A DNA stretch of 64,000 bases from Geobacteraceae bacterium (GTDB lineage Bacteria > Desulfobacterota > Desulfuromonadia > Geobacterales > Geobacteraceae). How positions within the stretch are numbered: position 1 is the first letter of the stretch; each line of letters starts with the position of its first letter. A program made the translations under genes and the position numbers. The notes beneath the pieces were generated by a model. That model made no database searches. It saw only the letters and a program-made list of their open reading frames with translations, and was not told the origin of the DNA. Positions 29,451-38,117 of the stretch are shown one piece after another. The stretch is from NCBI GenBank assembly GCA_009773645.1, contig WSYB01000001.1, positions 36,642 to 100,641 of the forward strand, given 5' to 3'.

Positions 29451-29583
29451 ATTCCCACGAAAAGAGCGCCGGAGGGGGTGCGCCTTCCCTCTTTCGGGAT
29501 CGCCTGACGGCCGAACGGCAAGGGGATGAGGCATTTTTGCCGGCATGCCGAGAAAAGCCTGAAGGGAGTCGTCACCCTGCCCG

Positions 29584-29666
29584 GGAACGGCAATGGAGCC
29601 GTTCCATAACATTACATATGTGCCAGAATGGAACAGTAAAACTGTTCCTATATAGAACGGTGTTCT
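29584..29666. promoter_or_regulatory. Cluster of three GGAAC/GTTCC dyads (candidate activator sites)
   Basis: Three inverted repeats share GAAC/GTTC half-sites: GGAACGGC/GCCGTTCC (29584-29605, 6-base gap), GGAACAGT/ACTGTTCC (29630-29648, 3-base gap, perfect) and AGAAC/GTTCT (29654-29666, 3-base gap). They lie between the two outward sigma-54 promoters, about 90-170 bp from the rightward one and 135-230 bp from the leftward one, the usual range for enhancer-binding protein sites. Confidence 0.65.
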
Positions 29667-29755
29667 CGTGTTTGTTTTCGGCAACTACGACAATACCCAT
29701 GGTATTTCCTTGTAATTGCAGGGCGGATTGAAAAAGTAGTTATTGGTGAGATAAT

Positions 29756-29771
29756 TGGTACAGGGATTGCG
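29756..29771 (+). promoter_or_regulatory. Sigma-54 promoter for the alcohol dehydrogenase operon
   Basis: TGGTACAGGGATTGCG carries the invariant GG (29757-29758) and GC (29769-29770) 10 bases apart and a TTGC -12 element. It lies about 95 bp before ATG 29865. Confidence 0.78.
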
Positions 29772-29864
29772 TTACATAAAAAAGTGTTTTAGGAAATCGT
29801 ATGCAACACAACGCTTACATCGCATCCCGGGTAGCAACATAATAACAAAAAGGAGGAAGTAAAC

Positions 29865-31028
29865 ATGGCATTAGCAGATCAAACATTTGGATTTTACATT
29901 CCGACCGTTTCCTTGATGGGGGTAGGTTGCTCGAAGGAGACGGGCACGCAGGCCAAGGCGCTCGGCGCGACCAAGCTCCTGATCGTCACCGACGCCGGGC
30001 TCTCCAAGCTCGGGGTTGCCGACCAGATCAAGGCCCAGTTGGAAGAGGCCGGCCTCAAGGCAGTCATCTTTGACGGCGCAGAGCCCAACCCAACCGACAC
30101 GAACGTTCATGACGGAGTGAAGGTGTACCAGGAGAACAAGTGCGACGGTATCGTCTCCCTCGGCGGCGGCAGCTCCCACGACTGCGCCAAAGGGGTCGGC
30201 ATGGTGATCGGCAATGGCGGCCACATTCGCGACTTCGAAGGGGTCAACAAGTCCACCAAACCGATGCCCCCCTTTCTCGCCATCAACACCACCGCCGGCA
30301 CCGCCAGCGAGATGACCCGCTTCTGCATCATCACCAACACCGAAACCCACGTGAAGATGGCCATAGTGGACTGGCGTTGCACCCCGAACATCGCCATCAA
30401 CGACCCGCTGCTGATGGTGGGAATGCCCCCCTCGCTGACCGCGGCCACCGGCATGGACGCCCTTACCCACGCGGTCGAGGCGTACGTCTCCACCATCGCC
30501 ACTCCGATCACCGACGCCTGCGCCCTGCAGGCCATCAAGCTGGTTGCCGACTACCTGCGTCCGGCCGTTGCCAACGGCCAGAACATTGAGGCCCGCGACA
30601 AGATGGCCTATGCCGAATACCTGGCCGGCATGGCCTTCAACAACGCCAGCTTAGGCTACGTCCACGCCATGGCCCACCAGCTGGGTGGTTTCTACAACCT
30701 CCCCCACGGGGTCTGCAACGCCATCCTCCTCCCGGCCGTGTGCGAATTCAACATGATCTCCAACCCGCAGCGGTTCGGCGACATAGCCGTTGCCCTGGGG
30801 GAAAACGTTGACGGACTTGCACCGGTGGACGCCGCCGCCAAGGGGATTGCCGCCATCCGCAAACTCTCCAAAGACATCGGCATCCCGGCCGGCCTCACTG
30901 AACTGGGGGTAAAGGAAACCGATCTGCGGGTCATGGCCGAGAACGCTAAAAAAGACGCCTGCATGCTGACCAACCCACGCACCGCTACCCTGGACAACGT
31001 CATCGGCATCTACAAGGCGGCGATGTAA
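29865..31028 (+). CDS. Iron-containing alcohol dehydrogenase (group III)
   Basis: A 387-residue NAD-dependent alcohol dehydrogenase. The N-terminus MALADQTFGFYIPTVSLMG, the nucleotide region SLGGGSSHDCAKGVG, GMDALTHAVEAYVS and the metal block GYVHAMAHQLGG plus YNLPHGVCNAILLP (His ligands) define the family. It oxidises short primary alcohols to aldehydes, or the reverse. It has a good ribosome binding site (AGGAGG) and is followed by two hairpins and an aldehyde oxidoreductase, suggesting alcohol-aldehyde-acid conversion. Confidence 0.95.
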   Translation: MALADQTFGFYIPTVSLMGVGCSKETGTQAKALGATKLLIVTDAGLSKLGVADQIKAQLEEAGLKAVIFDGAEPNPTDTNVHDGVKVYQENKCDGIVSLGGGSSHDCAKGVGMVIGNGGHIRDFEGVNKSTKPMPPFLAINTTAGTASEMTRFCIITNTETHVKMAIVDWRCTPNIAINDPLLMVGMPPSLTAATGMDALTHAVEAYVSTIATPITDACALQAIKLVADYLRPAVANGQNIEARDKMAYAEYLAGMAFNNASLGYVHAMAHQLGGFYNLPHGVCNAILLPAVCEFNMISNPQRFGDIAVALGENVDGLAPVDAAAKGIAAIRKLSKDIGIPAGLTELGVKETDLRVMAENAKKDACMLTNPRTATLDNVIGIYKAAM

Positions 31029-31034
31029 GAAGAG

Positions 31035-31082
31035 TTCCCCGCAGATGCGGGGAATATTGCTCGGCAATTCATCACCCGAGCA
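31035..31082 (+). terminator. Tandem hairpins between the alcohol dehydrogenase and aldehyde oxidoreductase genes
   Basis: TTCCCCGC/GCGGGGAA (31035-31054) is followed at once by TGCTCGG/CCGAGCA (31058-31082). No T run follows, so mRNA stabilisation or partial attenuation is likelier than full termination. Confidence 0.5.
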
Positions 31083-31216
31083 GCACATTATCTCCGAGCC
31101 TTTCAGCCTAAAAGGGAAACCTTATGGCGCCAGGCCAACGGGTTTCGCGGGAAACGGCGGAGCCTCCCTTTCGGAAAGGAGTCTATAACAAAAACCAAGA
31201 TTGGGAGAAGATAACC

Positions 31217-32947
31217 ATGGATAAGATATTACGCGTAAATATGTCAGAGCTGAACTCCAGGATTGAGACCGTCCCCACCACATGGGCCGGGCTCGGCGGT
31301 CGCGGTCTGACCTCGACCATCGTTGCCGCAGAGGTGCCACCCACCTGCCACCCACTCGGCAAAAACAACAAGCTGGTCTTTGCCCCCGGGCTTCTTACCG
31401 GAACCGCGGCCGCCAATTCCGGCCGTCTCTCCGCCGGCGCCAAGAGCCCCCTGACCGGTACCATCAAGGAGAGCAACGCCGGTGGGACCGCGGCACAGAT
31501 GCTGGCACGCCTGGGGATCAAGGCCCTGATCATCGAAGGGCTCCCCAAGGAAGACAAATGGTACAGCCTCCACGTCAACAAGGACGGGATCACCATCCAG
31601 GAAGAGAAAGAACTGGTCGGCAAGGGTAATTTCGCGGTGATCGAGGCTGTCGAGGCCCGGCTCGGGAAGAAGACCGGCATCCTGACCATCGGTCCCGCCG
31701 GCGAACTGAAGATGGCTGCGGCCAACATCTCCGTCAAAGACCCCGACAGCAAGATCCGTAGCCACGGCCGCGGCGGTCTCGGCGCCGTCATGGGCTCCAA
31801 GAAGATCAAGTTCATCTCCATCGACGACCAGGGCGCCCCTGGCGTGACTGTTGCCGATCCGGAGAAATTCAAGACAGCGGCCCGGACTTTCGCCAAGGCC
31901 CTGCTCGACCATCCGGTCAGCGGCGAGGGTCTGCCAACCTACGGCACCAACGTGCTGGTCAACATCCTTAACGAGGCGGGCGGCCTGCCGACCCGCAACT
32001 TCAGCTCCGGTCAGTTCGTGGGGGCCGAAAAGATCTCCGGTGAAACCATGCACGATACCATCGTCGCCCGGGGGGGGAAGCCGAAGCACGGCTGCCACGC
32101 CGGCTGCATCATCCAGTGCTCCCAGGTTTACCCCGACAAGGAAGGGAAGTATAAGACGTCAGGCTTTGAGTACGAAACGATCTGGGGACTTGGGGCCGAC
32201 TGCTGCATCGACGACCTGGACGACATCGCCGAGGCGGACAACATCATGGACGACATCGGCATCGACTCCATCGAAACCGCCGTCATGTTCGGCGTAGCCA
32301 TGGAAGCAGGCATTCTCCCCTGGGGAGACGGCAAGGGCGTTGTTCGCATGCTAAGGGAGGAAATCGGCCACGGAACTCCGCTCGGCCGCATCCTCGGCGG
32401 CGGCGCGGGGTTTGTAGGCAAAGCCTACGGTATCACCCGGGTGCCGGTGGTAAAGAACCAGGGTATTCCGGCCTATGATCCCCGGTCGGTAAAGGGGATC
32501 GGCATCACCTACGCCACCAGCACCATGGGGGCCGACCACACGGCCGGCTACACCATCGCCACCAATATCCTCAACGTCGGCGGTTATGTCGACCCGCTGA
32601 AGAAGGAGGGACAGGTAGAGCTCTCCCGTAACCTGCAGATCGCGACCGCTGCAGTCGACTCCACCGGGATGTGCATCTTCGTCGCCTTTCCCGCCCTGGA
32701 CATCCCCGAGTGCCTGCCGGCCCTCATCGACATGATCAACGCCCGGTTCGGCATCAACCTGACCGGCGACGACGTCACCAATCTCGGCAAGCATATCCTG
32801 AAGGTCGAGCGGCAGTTCAATATCGAGGCAGGTTTCACCAACAAGCACGACCGCCTGCCCGAGTTCTTCAACACCGAACCGGTGCCGCCCCACAACGCGG
32901 TATGGGATTTCACCGACGAAGAGATCGACGCATTCTGGGATTTTTAA
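31217..32947 (+). CDS. Aldehyde:ferredoxin oxidoreductase family, tungsten-type
   Basis: A 576-residue protein of the AOR family, which uses a tungstopterin and one [4Fe-4S] cluster to oxidise aldehydes to acids or reduce acids. The N-terminus MDKILRVNMSELN, GPAGELKMAAANISVK and RGGLGAVMGSKKIK are family hallmarks. Probable cluster ligands are C293, C297, C301 (GCHAGCIIQC) and C486 (STGMCIF); the first spacing is C-x3-C rather than the C-x2-C of the archaeal enzyme. Start at ATG 31217, behind GGGAGAAG; the earlier ATG adds unrelated residues. It is followed by moaD-like and thiF-like genes, probably for its pterin cofactor. Confidence 0.94.
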   Translation: MDKILRVNMSELNSRIETVPTTWAGLGGRGLTSTIVAAEVPPTCHPLGKNNKLVFAPGLLTGTAAANSGRLSAGAKSPLTGTIKESNAGGTAAQMLARLGIKALIIEGLPKEDKWYSLHVNKDGITIQEEKELVGKGNFAVIEAVEARLGKKTGILTIGPAGELKMAAANISVKDPDSKIRSHGRGGLGAVMGSKKIKFISIDDQGAPGVTVADPEKFKTAARTFAKALLDHPVSGEGLPTYGTNVLVNILNEAGGLPTRNFSSGQFVGAEKISGETMHDTIVARGGKPKHGCHAGCIIQCSQVYPDKEGKYKTSGFEYETIWGLGADCCIDDLDDIAEADNIMDDIGIDSIETAVMFGVAMEAGILPWGDGKGVVRMLREEIGHGTPLGRILGGGAGFVGKAYGITRVPVVKNQGIPAYDPRSVKGIGITYATSTMGADHTAGYTIATNILNVGGYVDPLKKEGQVELSRNLQIATAAVDSTGMCIFVAFPALDIPECLPALIDMINARFGINLTGDDVTNLGKHILKVERQFNIEAGFTNKHDRLPEFFNTEPVPPHNAVWDFTDEEIDAFWDF

Positions 32948-32982
32948 GCAATGTTTATAAAGACAGCACTGAACTGGTACAA

Positions 32983-33009
32983 GGCGCGGGCACGGTCAGT
33001 GCCCGCGCC
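32983..33009 (+). promoter_or_regulatory. Perfect GC-rich hairpin between the AOR gene and the moaD-like gene
   Basis: An 11-bp perfect stem (GGCGCGGGCAC with its reverse complement, 5-base loop) begins 35 bp past the AOR stop. There is no T run. It may block RNase decay of the AOR message or lower expression of the cofactor genes downstream. Confidence 0.55.
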
Positions 33010-33052
33010 GCCACCGCCCAAATCAGGCAGGAGTGTCGTGACGGGAGAAGCC

Positions 33053-33277
33053 ATGCAGATTACCTTAAAACTATTCGCCACCTTCCGCGTCGGGCGCTTT
33101 GCCGCTGCAACGCGGGATTATCCGGCGGGGACCCGCATCGCCGATGTCATCAGGGAACTCCATATCCCGGAGGAGCAGATCGGCATGATCATGCTCAACA
33201 ACCGGCATGCGGAACCGGACCAGGAACTGAACGACGGGGATAACCTTTCACTCTTCCCCCTCGTCGGAGGAGGGTAG
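33053..33277 (+). CDS. MoaD/ThiS-family small sulfur-carrier protein
   Basis: A 74-residue beta-grasp protein, MQITLKLFATFRVGRF at the start and LSLFPLVGGG at the end. The C-terminal Gly-Gly is what MoeB/ThiF-type enzymes adenylate. In molybdenum and tungsten cofactor synthesis it gives sulfur to the dithiolene of the pterin. The start at ATG 33053 follows GGGAGAAG; the open frame upstream would include the hairpin. It abuts the ThiF-like gene, its likely activator, and follows the tungsten enzyme, so a dedicated carrier is a good guess. Confidence 0.88.
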   Translation: MQITLKLFATFRVGRFAAATRDYPAGTRIADVIRELHIPEEQIGMIMLNNRHAEPDQELNDGDNLSLFPLVGGG

Positions 33278-33278
33278 C

Positions 33279-34124
33279 ATGACAGAGCTGCTCGAATTTT
33301 TACAGGAACAGGCCAATGGCGATCTCCTCCCCTGGAGTTCCCAGATCGCCGCAACGGAACAGTTCGGAGTACCCTGCGCCCGTGTCGAGGAGACAGCACT
33401 GGCAACGGGACTCCTCCCCGCACGCTATCAGCGCAACCGGCATGCCGTATCCATCAGTCAGCAACTGACACTGTTTCGCAGTCAGGTGGCAGTCATCGGT
33501 TGCGGCGGACTGGGGGGGTACGTCATCGAAGAATTGGCCAGACTCGGGGTGGGGACAATAATCGCCATCGACCCGGACGTTTTCGAGGAACACAACCTGA
33601 ACCGACAGATCCTGTCGAGCCCCGGGTCGTTGGGCCGGGCCAAGGTGGAGGCTGCGGCTGCAAGGGTGGCCGAAATCAACCCTGCCGTGACTCTCGTCCC
33701 GATCCAGGACGCCTATGCCCCCGTAAACGGGAAAGAACTCCTCCATGGCGCCCATGTGGCAGTGGATGCCCTGGACTCTATCCCGACCCGGCTGGCGCTG
33801 TCGGAAACCTGCGCAGAGCTTGGCATCCCCATGGTGCACGGGGCTATCGGCGGTTGGTATGGCCAGGTTACCACCCAGTTCCCCGGCGATGACACGATTC
33901 AAAGAGTTTACAGCCGCTGGGTGGAAGGGAAAGGGGTGGAGCAGCATCTGGGAAACCCATCCTTCACCCCGGCCCTTGTCGCCAGTATTGAGACGGCCGA
34001 GGTATGCAAGATCCTCCTGGGAGTGGGGAAAATCTTACGCAACCGGAAACTTGTCATCAATTTACTGGAAATGACATTTGAAGAGATCATACTTGAACAC
34101 CACTTGATGGTGGTAGGCGAGTAG
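33279..34124 (+). CDS. ThiF/MoeB/HesA-family adenylating enzyme
   Basis: A 281-residue E1-like protein. The nucleotide loop is VAVIGCGGLGGYVIEEL, followed by IAIDPDVFEEHNLNRQIL, which carries the Asp and Arg that bind ATP. The first 65 residues are an extra helical extension. The Cys pairs that bind zinc in MoeB are not obvious. It should adenylate the Gly-Gly tail of the MoaD-like protein encoded just upstream (the genes are 1 bp apart). It ends the operon. Confidence 0.88.
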   Translation: MTELLEFLQEQANGDLLPWSSQIAATEQFGVPCARVEETALATGLLPARYQRNRHAVSISQQLTLFRSQVAVIGCGGLGGYVIEELARLGVGTIIAIDPDVFEEHNLNRQILSSPGSLGRAKVEAAAARVAEINPAVTLVPIQDAYAPVNGKELLHGAHVAVDALDSIPTRLALSETCAELGIPMVHGAIGGWYGQVTTQFPGDDTIQRVYSRWVEGKGVEQHLGNPSFTPALVASIETAEVCKILLGVGKILRNRKLVINLLEMTFEEIILEHHLMVVGE

Positions 34125-34213
34125 AATTGCGTAATTTCATGCGCACAAGCAAGCCCGAAGATTGACGCCGCCAGGGCGGAAAAGGACCGTTTCCGGATGG
34201 AAACAATTTAAAC

Positions 34214-34242
34214 TTGCGCTGCGTTCTCCTAGGATGTAATAA
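34214..34242 (+). promoter_or_regulatory. Sigma-70-type promoter for the repeat protein gene
   Basis: TTGCGC at 34214-34219 and TAATAA at 34237-34242 with 17 bp between, 25 bp before the start codon. Just upstream a GTTTCC/GGAAAC hairpin may end the preceding operon. Confidence 0.45.
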
Positions 34243-34266
34243 TAGAGAAATTTCATAGGGGAACCG

Positions 34267-37200
34267 GTGTGTAACATGCTTGATAAATGGGGGCGAATGG
34301 GCGAAATAAAGTTCGCCCATATCGGGTTGTTTCTGTTTCTGTGGTTTTGGGCCACTTGTACCCTTTGGCCTCCGAACCCTGTTTTTGGCGCATCAAATCC
34401 GGCGATAAACGCTTCGCCGGAAGATGTTACCGGTGGGGCCGCGGCGGACAGGGAAGGAGACGACACCGGTACGGTGGTTTTGTCCTGGACACCCTCTGTA
34501 TCGGGAAATTGTGCCGGCTACCGGATTTATCTGGGCTCGACCCTGCTCAAGGAGATCAAGGACCCGGCTGCCAGGGGGACGGAAATCGGCGGCCTGGAAA
34601 ACGGCGTATCCCGCCGCTTGAGAGTTGCCTCTTACGACACTCACGGCAACGAAAGTCCGGGAGTCAAGATAATAGTCGTTCCTCTGGACGATGTTCCACC
34701 CGTTGTGACCATAACCGGTGTTGATGATGGGATGTATTACACCGGAGAGATTTCACCACAGGTCAAGGTGTCCGACACCAACCCGGCCGAAAAGATTACT
34801 GCCTTAAACGGTATCCCCTACGATCATACTCCGCTGACAGCCGACGGGGTCTATACCCTGAGCGTAACAGCCACTGACCGCGCCGGCAATCAGACCGTAA
34901 AGACCGTCCACTTTACCATCGACACAACCCCTCCTTCGATAAAGGTTGCAAACATATCCAACGGCGCCTTCTACGGCATAGATGTAACCCCTGCCGTCAG
35001 CGTGACCGACGAAAACCTCAAGACCTTTTCCATAACGGTCAACGGTCGCCCTTATGCCGCGGGCACTCCCATAACGGCGGAAGGAGCGTATGCTCTGACA
35101 GTCATTGCAGAGGATCTGACAGGAAACAACAGCTCCCTCACGTCAGGCTTCACCATTGACAAAACCGCGCCTGTCAGCACATTGGATGCAGGCCAACCCA
35201 GATTCCCAGGCAGCGGAACCCTTTACATAACCGGACAGACCCCCATAACCGTTGCTGCCCGGGATGAGGGCGCCCACCCTTCGGGCGTGGCCGGGATAGA
35301 ATGCAAGCTAGACAGCTCCCACGAATGGGCACCCTGCAATAGCCCCGTTACCCTGGCAGGGCTCGCCGATGGCGCTCATTCCGTAACTTGCCGGGCGTTT
35401 GACCGGGCGGGCAACAGGGAAACCGCTCATGCGATAACCGTAACGGTTGACAACACGCCGCCGGTAACGGAAATGACTTTGGGCTCTCCCGGTTATTCCC
35501 TTGCAAGCGGCGGTTTTGCAGCTACCACAGCCACTGAATTCTCCCTTTCTGCAAGGGAGATGCTATCCGGTGTTTCAATAACCGAGTACAGTATTGACTA
35601 CGGGGAGTGGCACCCCTATGCGCCTTTCACCGTAGCAACGGAGGGACGCCATACCGTAAGCTTCAAGAGTACCGACAATCTGGGCAATGAAGAAGACATC
35701 AGGACCGTTGACTTGCTGATCGACAACTCCCCCCCCCTCACAAGGGTAATCGCAGGGGTACCCAGCCATATCGGTCCTTACGATACCCTTTATGTAACGG
35801 CAGCCACGCTCTTCACAACAGACGCAGAAGACGGGTTTGCCGGCGTGGCAAAGACCGAATACCGGATCGATGGAGGGGAATGGGCGCCATACGCACCGTT
35901 CCGCATCGATGCTGAAGGAAAGCATCTGATCGGGCACCGGAGCACCGACAGATTGGGAAATATGGAAGCGGACCGCTCTCTGGCCGTGATCGTCGACAAG
36001 ACACCGCCGGTAACAGCGGCTTCCGTTAACACGGAAAAAATGGAGCCCGGCGGGGTGATTTTCTTGGGCAGCAAAAGTGCATTCACCCTGGATGCCAGCG
36101 ACAACCTTTCGGGGGTAAAGTCCACGGAATACCAGATTGACGGCGGACGGTGGATTCCCTATGCCCCTTTCATCATTGCTCTGCAAGGGACCCACACCAT
36201 CGGCTTCAGAAGCGGAGACAACGTCGGTAACCTCGAAGAAGCAAAAACCGTCACTGTTACAATGGATAAAACCCCGCCTAAAACCACGATTGATGTGAGT
36301 TCCCCGAAAATTGTATCTGCAAAAGGAACTCTTTTGGTCACCGACAAGACAATCTTCACCCTGAATCCTGCCGACAGCGAATCGGGTGTGGCAACGACCG
36401 AACACCGGATTGACGGCGGCTCCTGGAGAACATCCGAGCCGTTCACGATCAGCGGAGAAGGAAAACACCTGATCGAATACCGGAGTGTCGACAAGGTGGG
36501 AAATCCGGAGGCGCCCCACTCGCTAAATGTGATAGTCAATACAACACCGCCGAGCACAACTGCCTCTATTGACGGGCAGAAAAGCGGGATCGACGGCACG
36601 GTATACGCCACCGGCAAGAGCAGTATTGCGTTCAGCGCCTCCGGCAATCTGTGGGGATGGAAGGAAACGGAATACCGGGTTGACGGAGGCAAGTGGGGCG
36701 TCTACGAAGCTCCATTTACCATTCCTGAGGAAGGAAACCATCTGATCGAGTATCGAAGTATGGACAAGGGCGGGAACCGGGAAACTGTCCGCTCCTTTAC
36801 CGCACTTGTGGACAATACGCCGCCGGTGTCCACTATGAGCATCAGTACACCAAAGCGGGAAGCCGACGGTGTGTTCTACATCAACAGCAGCACCATCCTC
36901 GTACCCATGGCTGCAGACAATCTCTCCGGAATTGCGAAAACTGAATACAGACTTGCCGGCAAAGGGATAGAGCGCGACCCCTTGCCGTTCAGTATCGCGA
37001 CAGACGGGAAATACCGGATCGAATACTGGAGCGCCGACAAGGCGGGGAACCTGGAGACGCCCAAGACCGTGACCGTTATCGTCAACAACTCCCTTCCGGT
37101 AGTTACCACCCCTGACGGCAAGCCTTTGGATAAAACAGGCACAGCACCCAAAGACTCCGCGCCAGTCAATACCGGCTCCGCAACGAATGCGGGAGATGGC

Positions 37201-37455
37201 GCATTGAAGGCCGGCCCGGCTGAACAGCCCGCTGGCGGTAAAGGGCCGTCAGTCAATACTGCCGTTGACGGCTCACCACAGCAGGCAGGTGGAGATAACA
37301 GCCAGTCCCGATTGTTGTCCGCCGCAGATTATGCCGCTTCCGCCGAAGCCGGCTTTGTTGAACCCGAAAATGAGAAAAAAGAGGGCAATTTCTGGCAATA
37401 CCTGACAATGGGCGTTGTACAATTGGTCCTGATTATCGGTGTAATGCTTTTGTGA
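34267..37455 (+). CDS. Large exported repeat protein with OmpL47-like modules
   Basis: A 1062-residue protein. An N-terminal hydrophobic segment (HIGLFLFLWFWATCTLWPP) looks like a signal or anchor; a fibronectin-like domain follows (about residues 70-135), then three bacterial Ig-like modules with DRAGNQT endings. At about residues 435-940 there are six modules of ~83 residues, each with TEYRIDGG.W...APF and a closing D..GN.E; a degenerate one precedes them. The tail is Thr/Ala/Gly-rich and ends in a membrane helix (MGVVQLVLIIGVMLL). OmpL47-like repeats are adhesive or surface modules in other bacteria; the function here is unknown. The GTG at 34267 fits AGGGGA; later ATGs at 34276 or 34300 are possible. 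Confidence 0.85.
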   Translation: MCNMLDKWGRMGEIKFAHIGLFLFLWFWATCTLWPPNPVFGASNPAINASPEDVTGGAAADREGDDTGTVVLSWTPSVSGNCAGYRIYLGSTLLKEIKDPAARGTEIGGLENGVSRRLRVASYDTHGNESPGVKIIVVPLDDVPPVVTITGVDDGMYYTGEISPQVKVSDTNPAEKITALNGIPYDHTPLTADGVYTLSVTATDRAGNQTVKTVHFTIDTTPPSIKVANISNGAFYGIDVTPAVSVTDENLKTFSITVNGRPYAAGTPITAEGAYALTVIAEDLTGNNSSLTSGFTIDKTAPVSTLDAGQPRFPGSGTLYITGQTPITVAARDEGAHPSGVAGIECKLDSSHEWAPCNSPVTLAGLADGAHSVTCRAFDRAGNRETAHAITVTVDNTPPVTEMTLGSPGYSLASGGFAATTATEFSLSAREMLSGVSITEYSIDYGEWHPYAPFTVATEGRHTVSFKSTDNLGNEEDIRTVDLLIDNSPPLTRVIAGVPSHIGPYDTLYVTAATLFTTDAEDGFAGVAKTEYRIDGGEWAPYAPFRIDAEGKHLIGHRSTDRLGNMEADRSLAVIVDKTPPVTAASVNTEKMEPGGVIFLGSKSAFTLDASDNLSGVKSTEYQIDGGRWIPYAPFIIALQGTHTIGFRSGDNVGNLEEAKTVTVTMDKTPPKTTIDVSSPKIVSAKGTLLVTDKTIFTLNPADSESGVATTEHRIDGGSWRTSEPFTISGEGKHLIEYRSVDKVGNPEAPHSLNVIVNTTPPSTTASIDGQKSGIDGTVYATGKSSIAFSASGNLWGWKETEYRVDGGKWGVYEAPFTIPEEGNHLIEYRSMDKGGNRETVRSFTALVDNTPPVSTMSISTPKREADGVFYINSSTILVPMAADNLSGIAKTEYRLAGKGIERDPLPFSIATDGKYRIEYWSADKAGNLETPKTVTVIVNNSLPVVTTPDGKPLDKTGTAPKDSAPVNTGSATNAGDGALKAGPAEQPAGGKGPSVNTAVDGSPQQAGGDNSQSRLLSAADYAASAEAGFVEPENEKKEGNFWQYLTMGVVQLVLIIGVMLL

Positions 37456-37487
37456 GACATTCCCGAGACGTATGCGCTCCATTCTTC

Positions 37488-37513
37488 AGCCGGGGGAAAC
37501 CCCGGCTTTTTTT
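37488..37513 (+). terminator. Intrinsic terminator after the repeat protein gene
   Basis: AGCCGGGG pairs perfectly with CCCCGGCT over GAAA and is followed by seven T residues. Confidence 0.93.
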
Positions 37514-37616
37514 GTTTCCATTCGGACACGAGGCCTTAAGCTTTTACGCTTCCGTCCGATACATATCACATGGATATATATTTCACGCTGAAGACATAAT
37601 CAAGGAGGTTGATGCA

Positions 37617-37976
37617 ATGAAGAAAGTCCTGGTAGTAGACGACAGCATATCGGTAGCTCGCCAGCTGGAGAAGATCATTGCCGACAGCGGCGATTTCGAG
37701 ATGGCCGGTCACGCCAAAAACGGTATGGAAGCCATCAAGATGCACCAGGCGCTCCACCCCGATATCGTCTGCATGGACATGAACATGCCGGGAATGGACG
37801 GCATTACCGCTCTGAGGAGCCTTGTCGCCCTTGACCGCAACGTCAATGTGGTGATGGTCACCTCCCTCGGCGGCGTTGGAGACAAGTTTACCGAATCCCT
37901 GAAACTTGGCGCCCGCACCGTCATTTGCAAGCCGTTCGAGGCGGAGACCGTGTTAAAGGCCCTCCGTGAACTTTGA
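37617..37976 (+). CDS. Stand-alone CheY-like response regulator receiver
   Basis: A 119-residue receiver domain. MKKVLVVDDSISV gives the acidic pair, VCMDMNMPGMDG the phosphoacceptor Asp near residue 53, VMVTS the conserved Thr/Ser and VICKPFEA the Lys. No output domain is present, so it acts by protein contact, as CheY does. Start at ATG 37617 with AAGGAGG 8 bases upstream; the longer frame crosses a terminator. The next gene encodes a CheX-like phosphatase that could dephosphorylate it. Confidence 0.92.
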   Translation: MKKVLVVDDSISVARQLEKIIADSGDFEMAGHAKNGMEAIKMHQALHPDIVCMDMNMPGMDGITALRSLVALDRNVNVVMVTSLGGVGDKFTESLKLGARTVICKPFEAETVLKALREL

Positions 37977-37984
37977 CGCAAACA

Positions 37985-38049
37985 GGCAAAAGGCGAAAGG
38001 CCAATGGCTAAAGGTTTGTCGTTTGCCCTTAGCCCTTAGCCATTAACGC
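37985..38049. repeat. GGCAAAAGGC-type inverted repeat
   Basis: Left arm GGCAAAAGGCGAAAGGCCA-type, right arm TTGCCCTTAGCCCTTAGCCA-type, imperfectly complementary. Same family as 12090-12157. It fills the spacer between the receiver and CheX-like genes. Confidence 0.7.
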
Positions 38050-38117
38050 AAGCCAGGTTAACTAAAACAATGGGAAAAACTTTCCAATTCTATTTAACGT
38101 GTTAAGGAGGACCAGTT

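Noticed and set aside
34125..34266. Cyclic-di-GMP riboswitch before the repeat protein gene
   Set aside because: The conserved GEMM core could not be recognised; only a small hairpin and a sigma-70 promoter are seen.
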